DNA of 64,000 nt, taken from contig OY718805.1 in assembly GCA_963070105.1 (NCBI GenBank), positions 10,265,652 to 10,329,651 on the forward strand, given 5' to 3'. Every line of letters begins with the position of its first letter. The first letter of the stretch is position 1. The notes under the pieces were generated by a model. It ran no database searches and was not told the origin of the DNA. It was given only the letters and a program-made list of their open reading frames with translations. The position numbers and the translations under genes are program-made. The DNA comes from Litomosoides sigmodontis (lineage: Eukaryota; Nematoda; Chromadorea; Rhabditida; Onchocercidae). Of this stretch, positions 13,403-26,400 are shown in pieces.

Positions 13403-15983
13403 AAGGCATTGCATGGACATCATCCTGCCTACACATCAGTTGTCAACTAGATGAATGATAAATTAATCACCTACTACCCGCGCCACTCATACTCCATTTG
13501 TGGTAAATGTTCCTAATCAGGCAAGAAATCTGTACTCCCTGGTACATATCAATCCCGGTTCAGGATTAATGTCATCCGGGCATAACTGATTGCTTGTTTG
13601 AAATGGTAAGGATTTTAAAATTGAACATTTCAAAATGTAATTAATCATTCATTTCAGTTGCTAAATCTATATTTTGAAATTGGCGCTAAGCTTTCCTTGA
13701 AGGCTAAAGCATAAAATTTCAGCTAGCACTAGTGATTAAATTTTTTAAATTAGTCGGAAAGTGCACGCATTACTTGGATTGAAATGTTCTAATAGCTGAA
13801 AAGATTTGTATTTCATTCATCAAATAAAACATTTTAAAAGTATTTAATTTTGCATATTTATGTTTGATATACCTTACAGTATTGCTGTTATCGTTTCTTT
13901 CAGATTTTCCCTTTTCAGCTAGTTTTGTGAGAAAGCCAAGTTTCATTTGCTTCTAATTAAACTTTGAAAGCTTAAAAAATTCTGAAATACATTTCTTATA
14001 GCTACTTAACATACACTTTAATTTTATTTCCACCTAATCATATATTGTTTAATTTGCAAAGAGTAAAAACTTTCTTTTCTTAGCAAAAAATAAGGAAATG
14101 AAGAGGGAAAATTTAGATGAAATATAAAAGTAACGATAATTGTTGGTTTAAAAATTTTTTTATCCTATTTTCTCAACCACTTCCATAATTTGGTTCTTCA
14201 TCCTACTAATTTTATAAACGATTATTTCGAAATTTGATTTAATCTTTGAACGTGAATTGGATTGTATCAAATCTTCTGTTACACATGTGTTGATATGCAA
14301 ACTTAGATGATTGAAATTTCGGCCGAAATTGACTCCAAAACGACGAAGCCTTCCTCGTTATGTCTGTCTCCAAGTTATTCCTTAAAGACATGAAAATCTT
14401 TTCCTTAAAATGTTTGGCGACAAGCATTTCAACGACACCAAACAACTCCTCCATCCCTTCGGGAACACTTCACCAACCGCCTTCCTTCCTTCTCAGCCGC
14501 TGTTTGTCAACCAATCGCTTCCTCATCTGTCCCTCCACAGTTTTTCCACTTTTTCCCTCATTTAATCCAAAATTTCCAAAAGCTTCACTTCCTCAGCGCT
14601 ATTTCTCTTTCATCACTCCCAGCACAGAGGAGATCCTACACCATTGAGAAATTGTGAAAATGCTCTGTGAAATTACTGGAGAAGTAGTACCACGCCAAAC
14701 TGATAACCAGTAGAAAGAAGAGGGAAAGACGGTTCCTACATCATATAATGCATGAGACGGCACATTTCAATTTTTTAGTACGAAGTAAATAAGCAAAGTG
14801 AATTGCTAATGCATCATTGATCATAAGTTTTACACTTTCAACTAATTTTTTTGTCAAATTTTAATTACTGGAAGAAGGATATGCTATGTTCGTGGAGAAT
14901 GTTTTGTCTAGTTGAAGTCTTTGCACGCAATAGCAATTGTTTATGAAAGTCCTTGCAATTTTTAATTATTAAATTTCATTGGTTATAAGAGTAGTACTTT
15001 CCGTCTACAAAATCCATCATTTGCCGAATGGAATTGTATGTTGGACTGTCCAGAGAGAGTTTACGATTCCACTTATTAGCTTTTTCCTGAATATCCAATT
15101 AAGAATCATTTGACATCCACTTTTTACTACCATCTTCAACCACACAGCGTCAGCTTACTTCATCCCCTCGACATTGTCTTACACGGCGACATTTCATCCA
15201 GTCAATTTAATTATCACTAATAACAATTAAAAATAGCATAAAAATGTTCCTTTTCATAAGAGGTAAAAAAAATTTTATTAATTTTTCTTGATTATAATCA
15301 TTAGTTTCATCGTTCCAGTCAATATTCAAAGCTTTTGGGCATAGAAGCGAAGCGATCATAAAACTACAGTAGATTATGGTTATGAATATTTGGAAGTATG
15401 CTGATATTTTCATTTAATTTTTAACAGAATGAAAAACAGTTAAAATTACATTTATTTCCATTCTGTTCTTCCATTCAATGAGCAGTGACAGCGTTATTCG
15501 TCTTTTTCATCTTTTTATTTCTTGCATAATTTAAGATGAATTTTAAATTCTTTGGAGAGCTATAATTTTGACAAAATCACATCACAATCGTCACAATCGA
15601 CAACGAAGCAATTGGAAATTATGTATCATTGAATATGAATCGGTAGGAGGATGATTGCATCGCGCCAGATGTCCTATCTCAGTACCGTTAATGTACGATA
15701 GTGTTTTTTTGATTTTTCTTTCGCCCTCACCAAAAGATGGAATATCAATGAAAGCGCAAAAGGAAGATTTCATAGTAATTTGCAAAAAGAAAAACACACA
15801 TGCAATAAAAGTTAGATGAAAAAAGGCAGTGTGAGAAAATAGGATGAAATTTTAATTAAATGAAGTCAAAAATTTTTTAATTTTTGCACTAATTACGAAA
15901 TTGTTGTTGTGATGACAGTGCTCGCTAAATTCACTCTTTTGACCTTTGCTAGTAAAACTGTTGGCGATGATTAACAGAACACA

Positions 15984-16002
15984 CATATATATATATATAT
16001 AT
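15984..16002. repeat. (AT)n microsatellite
   Basis: A short alternating AT run flanked by ACAC on the left and ATAC on the right. Confidence 0.8.
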
Positions 16003-16257
16003 ACATTTATACGTTTGTGCCGTAAAATTAACACTCATCAATTACACGTACGAAAATTACAAATTCATTTATTTGGAAGAGTTTGTTTAAGACTCTGTTA
16101 GCATACCAAACATTCACATCGGTTCTTGCAATCAAAGAAGGATGGCCAGTAATTGCAATTAATCTAATTAAGCCTGTTCAACCACTCTCACGTCACACGA
16201 ATTTAGGAAGAAGTGCAAAATATATCAAATGAAAAGTAGGAAATGATAGAACGAAAA

Positions 16258-16280
16258 AGAGAGAGAGAGAGAGAGGGAGA
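16258..16280. repeat. (GA)n microsatellite, imperfect
   Basis: A GA dinucleotide run with one GG interruption near its right end. Confidence 0.8.
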
Positions 16281-16998
16281 GCAGCAAAAGTGACAAAGCT
16301 GAGCAAACAGTCAAGTTATGTGTTTTTAGGTCAGTTATTCTTCTTCTCTGGCAAGACAGGTTACACCCCGTGAGTGTGTGCATACGTACGTGCCTTTGCG
16401 TGTGTTTGCTTGAATATTTGCTTTGCTAATAGACATCGTCCGTTCTGCTATAAAAGGTAAAAAATTATTTGATTGCATACTTAATCTATTCATTTTAATA
16501 ATTACGTCTCTATCGAATTACCTTGCATTCATTTCATCCTGTAAGTCTAAATAAACGCTAACAAGCATTAGTTAGTAGGAAAAATACCTAGCTGATAAAG
16601 GCGTAGCTATTAAATCGTGAAGTTGAGGGAAGCTGGTAATAGGATTAACAGAATTTTCACGTATTATAGCACGCAGCTCATCAGATTGTATCAGATCGAT
16701 CTGATCAATTAGACTACATGTATCCAATCCACTCCGTCATGTTTGTTCAGAAATCCGTGAAAGATGAGGGGACTGTTATCGGTTCGCGTGACCACTTACA
16801 GTCCCAATAAACTTGACCGACAATGCTGATAGTCTTTGTCACTAAGTGATAGCACAGCGGTAAATGGAAGCACTTTAATATTAGTTATTTCTTTCTGCTT
16901 TTCTTTCTTTGGACGGATTGATTTGTCGCCTTTGCCGTTGAAATTGTTGAAAATCTGTCACGAAAGAGTTCGTCAGTTGCAGTAATTTAATGCTTTTC

Positions 16999-17007
16999 GT
17001 GTTGCAG
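16999..17007 (+). promoter_or_regulatory. Splice or spliced-leader acceptor before the micropeptide
   Basis: A pyrimidine-containing stretch (cttttcgtgttgcag) ends at 17007, 20 bases before the ATG at 17028. The position fits trans-splicing of a nematode spliced leader or a 5' untranslated intron. Which of the two applies cannot be told from sequence alone. Confidence 0.45.
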
Positions 17008-17027
17008 ACAAATGAAGTCGGAATGCG

Positions 17028-17213
17028 ATGGAAGGAGGTAGTGGAACGTCGGTTGCAAAAAAATTGGAAGTGGACGATAAGCATGAGTCGGTGCTGAAGA
17101 TATGTGTGAAATTCATGCACAAGAAGAAGAAAGCACTTAAAGAATTCTTGACTATCTTCGCTCTTATCATCATTATCATTTTACTTCTGGTCGTTATCAT
17201 TCTTACACGATAA
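17028..17213 (+). CDS. Small single-pass membrane protein, phospholamban-like layout
   Basis: A 61-residue protein. Residues 1-20 are hydrophilic (MEGGSGTSVAKKLEVDDKHE). A basic stretch MHKKKKALKE (about 30-39) follows, then a hydrophobic helix LTIFALIIIIILLLVVIIL, and the chain ends in Thr-Arg. This is the layout of a tail-anchored micropeptide. It resembles phospholamban and sarcolipin-type SERCA regulators, which have a short cytosolic head, basic or polar juxtamembrane residues and a Leu/Ile-rich C-terminal helix. Homology is not shown. The start is supported by a good context (G at -3, G at +4), an in-frame stop 13 bases upstream, and a splice or trans-splice acceptor (gtgttgcag) ending at 17007 that would leave a 20-base leader. 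Two overlapping out-of-frame ATGs at 17012 and 17023 could dampen translation. A spurious frame in AT-rich DNA remains possible. Confidence 0.5.
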   Translation: MEGGSGTSVAKKLEVDDKHESVLKICVKFMHKKKKALKEFLTIFALIIIIILLLVVIILTR

Positions 17214-20200
17214 GATATCAGTGCACGACTGTAGTACAAGTAAAAATGGAAGTGTACCCACGTCAAAATTTGTAAATTAACAGAGGGGTAAATTAGAATT
17301 ATTTGCTTAAATATATAAACTTAGAGAGGAATCTAAATTTGCTAGGAGAATCTCAGCTGCAATATAAATAAATTATAGTTGAAATTTTTTGTTAACACTT
17401 TACAAGTCAATTTAATTCATGAGTTTATCATTTTATCGCTGATGAGACAATGGCAACAGACTTGCTCTTCTTGGTTGGATAAACACAAAACTTCATGGAG
17501 CGGTGGACGATAATCCGTTCGCTTCCTCTGAAATACTTACTGATTGCTTGAATGAATTTGAATTATTAAAGCGAATGAAATTAGTGTCTCAATTTTTGAG
17601 TCACACCTTTGTCGCAACTGCTATCAGTTAACAACAAAGCTTTTGCTTCACATTTTAATCACAGCTCTTATCACAATTTTATCCAAGGCTTCCTCTCGAT
17701 CAAAAAATACTGGCACAACTTTTTATAAGTTTGTACAAACGCATTTTTTGCTTATATAATTGCAACAAAAATAGGCGCAAATATTTTACGGAAATTTTGA
17801 TATTTCGTTTTTATCTAGTTACTTACTGTTAAAAATTAGTTTTATCAAAAACATCGCTTCATTCACTTTTCCATTTCCGTTGGCTTTCTTCCAATTTTTA
17901 ACTGCCAATGCCAACTTTTAAATTCTGCTCATTTCACATCCCTTCTAAACATTTTAGCTAATTTAATGTTTGCAAAATCAATAAATTGTTGTAAAAGGAT
18001 GTTATTTTCGTGTTTCGACGACACAAATGAATGAGTGCTATTAAGAAATTTTAAATTTCAACGATTTTGCAAATTCAACAAATTTTACTGAGTGATTGCC
18101 GAATGATAGCGAATGTAACACAACGGATTTGATTTACTGCAAAATATTTGCTGAAAGTACAACTCTGTAAACTTGGCTGTTTGTTAATTCTTTGGTTATA
18201 AAAAAATTTGCAATTGTAAGTGTAATTTACGACAATTCCTGCTATAATATTCTTAAGGAAATGTTAAATTAATTAAAAATTCAATCGAAATTGCAATCAA
18301 AACTCTCTGTAAACTTTGATTTACTTTCAAAATTGGTTGTAAAAGCATTATCGGTCTTCTAGCTTTTAAACCTTGCAGCTTAAATGAATTTCGCTGGCAT
18401 GTTTTCATTCGTGGTAAAAGCTGAAACTCACGCTGCTTTTCATTACTAGTAGGTGAGCAAGCTTATCAATATAATTAACCTTCAGCGTCGGACTACTTTT
18501 TCAGACTCGAAAAGCAATCTGCCTTAAATTAGTCAATGGTGAACATTTCACGAGAGATATCCCTCACCACTTGAACTTTTGAATTCACACGTGATTGTAA
18601 TTTCAATTTTTGCCATCATAAAAAGTATTTGGTGTGAAAGAATTAAAATGCGAGCTCAAGCAACGACTTTTTAATCGGTCCATCGGAATATTGTAAATTG
18701 ATTATTTATGAAATTACAATTCAATATTTATCGCTATCATTCATTCAATTATCATTTAAGTTGAGGTGAGTTAATGTCATCAATGCACCTGTGCAATTAC
18801 AGGATGAATTTTGGATAAAAAATCTCTCTTACTAGCACTGAGAACCGAAGTGACTATTTATCTTTCCTCAAAAGCATTTTGAATAGCGCACGTTAGTTTG
18901 ATGAATTCTGCGCTTCGCTTCCGTAGACGTTTACTTCAATTCAAGGATGTGAGAATTGACGGACTCAGCAATGTTTCCTTTTTGTAGTTACCAAAATAGC
19001 AAAGTATCGCCACTCAATTAACTAGCTTAGTGTTATCTTAATTAATTAGTGTGATGACAGAGAAGTTAGATTTCCATTTCCAATCAATCAAGGGAAAGGC
19101 GAAAACTGAAACGAAGAGTCAATTTTTCACGCAAACTACACGTTCAGATCTAAAGCTGAAGGTTATCATTCTTGTATCGAACAGTCTCCGTCATTCACAA
19201 CAACAACAACAATATCCAAGAATGATTTGAGGGGATAAGACACCGTCCATCGAAAGAGATCGCCAAAACTCTCAGAGGTTTTTATCCAAGCACTTCACGA
19301 CATGCACCTCGGAGTGTTGCATGCACATCTGCGCAACAAGTCCTCCTCCTTGGCTTTCAGATATTTTAATTCTAATATACTTGGCTGATAACTTAGCATA
19401 GAGATATATGATAAAGAAAAGCTAGAAAATTGATAGTATAACTATGTGGAATGCGAAATACAGAAATTGAGCAGTCAAGCGTGGGTGAAGCTTGCAACCT
19501 TGTTGATAAGTGAAATTACCGGTGAAAAATATTTAGGCTTCCCCGCCTTAATTCCAAATCATTGAAGCACTTGTTGGTACTTCGATCTTTTCGCGCATCT
19601 AACACCCTTACGAGTAGTTTCCTCACAAAAAAGCTTCAAGTCTGGGAAATGTCATTTTTTGTGAAAAGAAAGTTACAAGCTTAGATTTCCTCATTCTGAA
19701 ATTGATCATTCGGAACAGTTCATTGATTTCAGTAATATTTGACAAAAAATGTACAGAGGGAAATCTATGGCAAATATATGGTAATATTTGAATGGTTAAG
19801 AGATCACTGTGATTTTCAAACGAAAAAGTCATCACTGTTAAGACCTGATCGGATCGCTGATTTCGCGCAATCAATAACTGAAGGCTTCTCAACACTGCGC
19901 TGCTTTCTTCCGTCACACTACAATTGAAAAGAATTTGATTGCTATTCGTAAGTGCAATATTTGGTAAAATATGGTTATTTTGAAATTTGGCAAGTCGTAA
20001 GATAAAAAATAGAAAGTTTCACTTCGCTAAAATTTGATTATCAGTCTTGAAGAGGGAAGTGAAGTGAGAAATAATGGATACCATTGTATAATCGCAAGTA
20101 TTAGTGTACCAAATAGGTTGTCGTTTTGGGAAATTTAATGACCTTTGATTGCAGTTTTTACCAAAACTGGTGGGATTGTGACATCCGTTGTTATCAGTAT

Positions 20201-20369
20201 CAGTGAAGCGAAAGGTGAGATTATTCAGTCGGCAAGTTGTCGAGAGATTATTTATTGATAGCGGATATTTTGAATTTTGATACGGAATTTGTTCTACTGC
20301 CTCGACGATGGATGGATTCTGAAAAATTCCGTGAAGTGTTTCGCGTAAAATGAAAGAGTGAAAAACATT
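17214..20369. other. Intergenic stretch, no gene seen
   Basis: AT-rich DNA with no recognisable exons. Open frames on both strands at 19623-19927 overlap each other and show no domain. The 3' end of the micropeptide transcript (AATAAA-like sequence near 17365) and the 3' end of the NKAIN-like gene probably lie at the two edges. Confidence 0.5.
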
Positions 20370-23300
20370 CTAATTTACTATCCGCAAGACTGTATTCACA
20401 TTTCTGGGCTTCCTTTGTTGTTGCTGTTGTAGTTCGTGACCAGTGCTATCATCACCTCGATCTCCGTAGCAATCGTAATCATCATCATCGCCATCATCGT
20501 CAACATGTTTATGTATTCGAAGTAAAACGTTACTTTTTGGATCAAATGAAACTAGCGATTTTAAATTACTGTTCGTCGGAACTGTTCGAAGATTGTCTGC
20601 CAAATTTATCTACAAATCGAAATCTAAACTGATGACGAAATTCCGAATGATGTTGAACAAAGGCAAATAAATCGTTTTCTGTGTAACCAGGATGGCAATA
20701 CGATATGCGATTTAATGAACCTCTTCACGTGAAAAAATTCGCCTTATCCCTTCGGTTGTTGGCATTTTAAAACTTTTCAAACTTCCACTACGATGCACGT
20801 GTTCTGAATTTGCTGATTTTGTTGCTGTTACCCGTGATCTGTTCGCTGCATAAATCAAATTTGTAATACCTGAAGTACCAAGTTCGTGAAGTAACGAATT
20901 TTGAGAATAATCAAATTATCGTGCTATATAATGATAGCATCAGTCTACAATATTTACAATTCCATTTTAAAATAAAACTGTTCTTAAAGTATTTCAATTA
21001 ATTTTAATCATATTTTCCCAACGCTATAAAAGAATTTCAATTTTGCTAGAACCACAGAAGCAAAAATTTTGTAATTTTTCAACCAGAAAATTAGCAGCAT
21101 TATTTACTTATGGGTTGATGATCCTTACCACCACTAGTTTGACCCATTTCTCGGCATTCACTTGCTAAATCAGTCATTGACCGTGAGCACTTCACAACAG
21201 ATAGCTTCTGAAAGCTTAAGATTAAGAAAAAATATTCTGAAAGTACTTCAGGTTGAAAATCTGCTTTACTCGAAATAATTCTTCGTTTCAAACCCTCAAA
21301 CTGCGCTTGTTCAACTCATTAATTTAGAGAAAGGCAAGGATCGATTAAGCGCCTGTCCCTGGTTTGTGATTGAGAATCAACAACCTGAAAATTGTTCGGA
21401 TTCTGATGAGCACTGGCTGCTTCGCTGCAACCCTTTCGTGTATATTGTTTAACAGAATGTCTTTTATAGATATTTCCAGGACCAACGTATTGCTTATTAG
21501 CTTCCTGATCGATTAGGCTAGCTCTTCCCTGACTACAACATTTATTGATCAATATAGGTTTAAGCCATGCTGCAGCAATCAGCTGCTTATTAGCTAATTG
21601 ATTAATAATTGAAATTATACTAATCCGACCTCATTTAGAGAATAAATTTAGCAACAAGTCTTTTAGAATTTATTAATTGATTGCTTTATTCTATTCTATG
21701 AATGTTTCATTATCATTTAATTGCAGCACTGTTTAGTTAATCTAATACTTAAATATTTTGCTACTTTCAATCATAATTAAAATCGATTCACTTAGTTTCT
21801 TTGCCATTGGTCGTCATATGATTGGTGAAGTTGTCAGTGCTAAATTTTCCATTACTGATTATGCTGTTAATTTGTCTTTGAAGTCTAAAATTGCAAATTT
21901 ATTTGTTCATCAAAGGAGTAATTGGTACGACTTCCTCCTATTCATATGACAATGGAAATTCCTCAAATTTCTTTTTAAGCAAAATTTTTCAACATTAATT
22001 TCTGATTGAATGAATAATGAGATAAGATCAAATGAAACGTATTTAAATTTTGGAAATGCAATTACCTTAATAAAATTATAGCGCAAATTGAAAAAAAAAA
22101 AACCTTTTGTTGAAATCTCGTTTCGGAAGGAGAACAATGGACAAAATGATGGAAAAGTTAGCCATGAAAATATGCAAAAGAGCCTGAGCACCTTCAATGT
22201 GATAGTACGGTATGAAACATGCCAACTGTGTCCAGCGGAGATTTGTCGAATTATAGTACGCCTTGCACGATGGCGTATACCGAAGGAAAAAGCTGAAAAT
22301 TACGGCGAATTTTCAATTGCAAGAGAATTTCATGCCAATCGAATATCAGAAGGAAAATTAGCTATTACACTAATTACTCGCAAAATTCGAAGCTTAAAAT
22401 TTTTAACTTGTATTTATAATCTTATCTAACAGCAATAAAATTTCAGTCTTACTTCTTCTTTAAAGAAATTGTAATTTCAACTATACTTATTGCATGAATT
22501 TGTGCAACAACAACAACTATTGTACTTATTGCATGCAAATTCCAAATTTTAACTTAATCCTTCTCATTCCATTTTTTCTTTTTTTGGAATTTCTAATGAT
22601 CATTCCCATGGTACTTCATTGTAAGCTGTGTATTTCGAGTTACGTATCATGCAATACATGCATTGCTCAGATTCCAAGGAAACCTACGGGTGGTTTCGTG
22701 TGGGAAATTTCCACACTAAACTGTCATCCACGAGTCACGTTTATTTTGCCAGCACGTGGCTTTAGTATATCATACCTGTGAGAGTAAGTAAATCGAGCAC
22801 CTAGTATTGGCACATCAGTGCTGATGTCAAGCAATTCGTTGTACCACAGGATAAGCGCAATATTGTATATTACAGAAGTGAAGTTGAGCAGCATGAAAGC
22901 CACTAGTAATCGCTTTCGCCAATGAACAACTGCTATTAATCCACAAATGCATGAAATTATCTAAAATGAATTGGGCAATCTGTTCATCCCTATAAAGCAA
23001 CAATTCCAAAGTTCCGATTTAAAATTAAAGCAAAATTTGACTTTTTATAAGTAATGTTGCAATGAAAACATTCTTTCGACTTGCAGATTATTACTGATAA
23101 ATAAGTAGCAACTAATGAAAGGTTGAATTTGGTTCTTTTTTCTGCGTTTTTTTGCTAAAATTCCAATTAATCTATTTTATTTAAGCTTCAAGTTCCTTTA
23201 AATTTTAGGAAATTAAGAATTTAATAAAATAGTTAAGGTTATGCAATATACAGCGATGATGACAAAATAAAATGAAAGCACTTACTTGGAAAGAATTGAA

Positions 23301-23417
23301 AACAATCGGTACCCACAATCTACCGATGGAATCAAGGATTTGTCGTATAACTGTGAGCAGAAGCCAAAATGATGCGATGAGTAGGTGCCAGACTCGCGCA
23401 CTTTGACCACAATACAT
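20370..23417 (-). CDS. NKAIN-like membrane protein with long cytosolic tail
   Basis: NKAIN proteins are small multipass membrane proteins reported to interact with the Na,K-ATPase beta subunit, mainly in neurons. Seven exons: 23286-23417, 22776-22960, 22136-22292, 21385-21585, 21129-21207, 20721-20845, 20370-20609. They join in phase to 372 residues. Family signs are the N-terminal IRQILDSIGRLWVPIVFNSF (compare RQIFDFLGYQWAPILANF in vertebrates), two following hydrophobic segments (ISCICGLIAVV and FTSVIYNIALILWY), then a loop with two Cys and the pattern CFIPYYHIEGAQALL before the last hydrophobic segment. After that, about 180 residues form a polar tail with an Asp-rich stretch and a Gln run near the end; vertebrate NKAINs are about 200 residues in total. 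The start at 23417 is chosen by comparison with family N-termini; the frame stays open to 23492. The end of exon 3 (donor gttctc) and the start of exon 4 are the least certain borders. Confidence 0.75.
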
Positions 23418-26400
23418 TAATGGTTTCAGCCAAGGTATTAAACCCACCACATCTCCGATGTCTTCTGAAGCGAACGAAAATTTTTCAATCATTTCAATAC
23501 TTTCAAATACAGTGCAATAAGATGCGCTTTCTCAAAAGACAACTCTGTAGAAATGCATTTCATCAAATAAGCTAACTTTGAGGTTTAAAATTCCAAGTGA
23601 ATGAGATAAATTCCTAGGGGGCGAGAGACGTTTGCGTTAAGCAGCGAACTTTTCTTCATTGAAATTTCGAATTTTATCCATTCAACAAAAAAATGAAGAA
23701 TTACAATCACATAATGCATCGATGAGGAAGGGAAGAGAATAAATGATCAGTGCAGGAGACGCGTTTTATGGAGGACAAACGCTTTCCCGGCTAATTGATG
23801 TTTAGTTTTTTCCCTCTTCCCATCCACCAGAAAATTTTGCTTCGAATTTCCTTAATTACCATATTTTATTGCATCGAAAATTTGATGGAACAGAAAGAGG
23901 GAGGGAAAGAGAGGAAAATCAGTGTAGGAAGAATGCTAAAAGAAAAAATTAAATTATTTTCGATACGTTGAAAACGAAAAGTTAATAATGAATTGTAGTT
24001 AGGAAATTTCAAAATTCCAAGCGTCCTTTGTTACATGCAAGAGCGCTGCCGACAAACATTCCATTTGCAGACTTTTGGAGACTTACAAGGAATAAAACTT
24101 GCGAAACAAAAGAATAATGTAAAAAGGGAGGCAGGTAGTAAGAGTGATATTAATATAGACAAATGTGAAGTTTGAAATTGTGTTTACCTACGAAAAGGAA
24201 AATTATCGTTGGTGGGTGGAAGTGTGATCAGGTCGAAAGTGCTCGGAGAAGCTTAAAAGAGTGGCGGCACAATGCACTGGGAAGTTTGTTCGTTTCGAAG
24301 ATTTCTCGATGGATGGAAGGGAAAGAAAGGCAGCAGCTGGTAAATTAAAAAAATGAGGCAAAACAAAAGTGATTTCACCCCGTAATAAATTATAAAAAAG
24401 ATAAGACGAAAATTTGTTTCAGCAAATTTTTCAAGGCCTTGAAATGTACTGATTGCGCATCGCTGATTTCAGAACACTGTACTAATTGTACGATCTGATT
24501 TCTCATAAATTTGAAAACATAGTATGAATTAGTCATTCAATGATAGAGCAACATAGACTTCAGAATAACATTCAGGTTTTGAAGTGTTAATTAGATATAT
24601 TTGCAGCATATATTAGAGATGGTTTAAATGAAGGAAAATTCTTTAGACCTTTTTTGAAAACGTTTGACACTCGAAACTTTAGGAATAGAAAACATTAAGG
24701 GAGTGAATTTTATTAAAATTAAGAAAAACATTGCGCATTTTAGTTAATTTAAAAAAAGTTCGCATTACAGTTTGAATCCTGAAATTCGCCTTCAATACAT
24801 CCTATTCATAAATAGCAGATGCTGCCCATGTAAAAAATGAACATTTATTTGATATTGGAATGATTCAAATACACACGCACACACACACACACACACATAT
24901 ATACATAATTTCTATTTTAATATGCAACTAGAAATTACGCTGCGTTGTATGGATGATTAATTAATGAAAAAGTTTGGAAAAAAATGTGATATGAAGGAAG
25001 GAAAGAAAGGGAGGAGTGAGAGATTGCAGGTATCTGCGAGTACATTAGACAACCTGGTTTGCAATCACGCAAGTGGGACGATAGAAATGTGAATTAAACG
25101 CCAGGAATATGTTGCTTGACCGCATCAGGTCAGGTTGACTTAGCCAAGTGACCAATAAGGCAAAAAAGTGATACTTAAATTGCCTGCTTATTCCAAAATA
25201 TAGGAGGAGGTAGCTGTGTTTAAGGCTTAAGCGGAGATGAATTGTGATATATGCATGCAATATATATGTATTAAAATTTAAGAGTGCCATGTTTCATTTC
25301 ACGATCATATGGTAATCAATTTAGAAAAGCTTTAGCAGTGAGTTTTGAAGAGTAAGTATGGTGAAAAATGGTGGGAACTGAAACGCTTTGCATGGAACGA
25401 TATGGCGAGAAGTGAGAGAGAGGAAACAGGCCTTCGATGACCTTTGAGTGGAACACGTTTCCTTGGTGAAGTTTGGAAAGGACGAATAGAAAGAGTAATT
25501 TAGGAGATTGTTGCAAAGGGAGCCGTGTATTTGTCAATATTCAAAGGAACATTTTGGTAGCAAACTATTGAATTCTTCCAACTCTATAATCCTCATCTTT
25601 TCCACTTTGTCTTCAATATAAGAAAATTCTAATTTGAAATCGTTACTTGAAATTATTTCAGTACTGAGAGATAGTCGTTGACATTAATGAGGGATACAAC
25701 TTGAATTGTCAAAGAGGGATAAGTGCAAGGAAATTACGGTGACACTATTATTCATTCATTCAGCATTCATACGAATTATAATTTCTTCAATCTTTTGATT
25801 CCAACGAGTATGTGAAAGGGATAGGGCAGCGCTTGGGTTACCATTACTTTTTGTTGACCGCCTTTTTAATACGAAATCATTCACTTACTGACGGCGCGAG
25901 GCAGATGGCCATGCGTGGAAGCGAATATTTGAAAGCTAACACTCTTCCGATCGCACATTCCAACAACACATTTTATTTCTCATTTATCAGATTGAAAGTG
26001 CAATGCAGCAAAATTAACGCTTCGGAAAGTGGTCATCCATTTGATTTCCTACGTTTGCACCTATTCAGGCTCACTCCCTTCTTCAGCTCCTTCTTTCCAT
26101 TGTCGGCAACAGAAGAACGATCAAAGCAGTAATAAGCAGCACTTACTTACTTTCACCACTATCACTTATGCTACCTTGCAATTCTGTATATTTCAGTAAA
26201 ATAGTGCCATTAGGAATTATCGGTAAACAAGTAAACAAATAAAGGGAGAAAAAATGAGTAAAAACTGAGACGACTCATCCGATATAATTGTAAATAGCGG
26301 CAAACGCGTGGTCCCATTATTTTATGCGACACATTACGATGACCTCGAACCTCTCACTTCACCCGCTCTTGTTATAAGATCGGTGGCAGTGTAACATCTG

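Larger units (their letters stand above)
9861..17007. other. Long intergenic stretch with simple repeats, no gene called
   Basis: No multi-exon gene or known domain was recognised. The region holds a CAA run (about 9928-9949), a long GT run (13332-13401), an AT run (about 15984-16002) and a GA run (about 16258-16280). Open frames at 9882-10097, 13024-13314 and 14360-14647 are short, with biased composition and no splice partners. It may contain regulatory DNA for the T-box gene or for the micropeptide downstream. Confidence 0.45.

Noticed and set aside
22088..22429. 113-codon plus-strand open frame
   Set aside because: It is antisense to NKAIN exon 3, whose motifs, phases and splice sites fit the minus strand.
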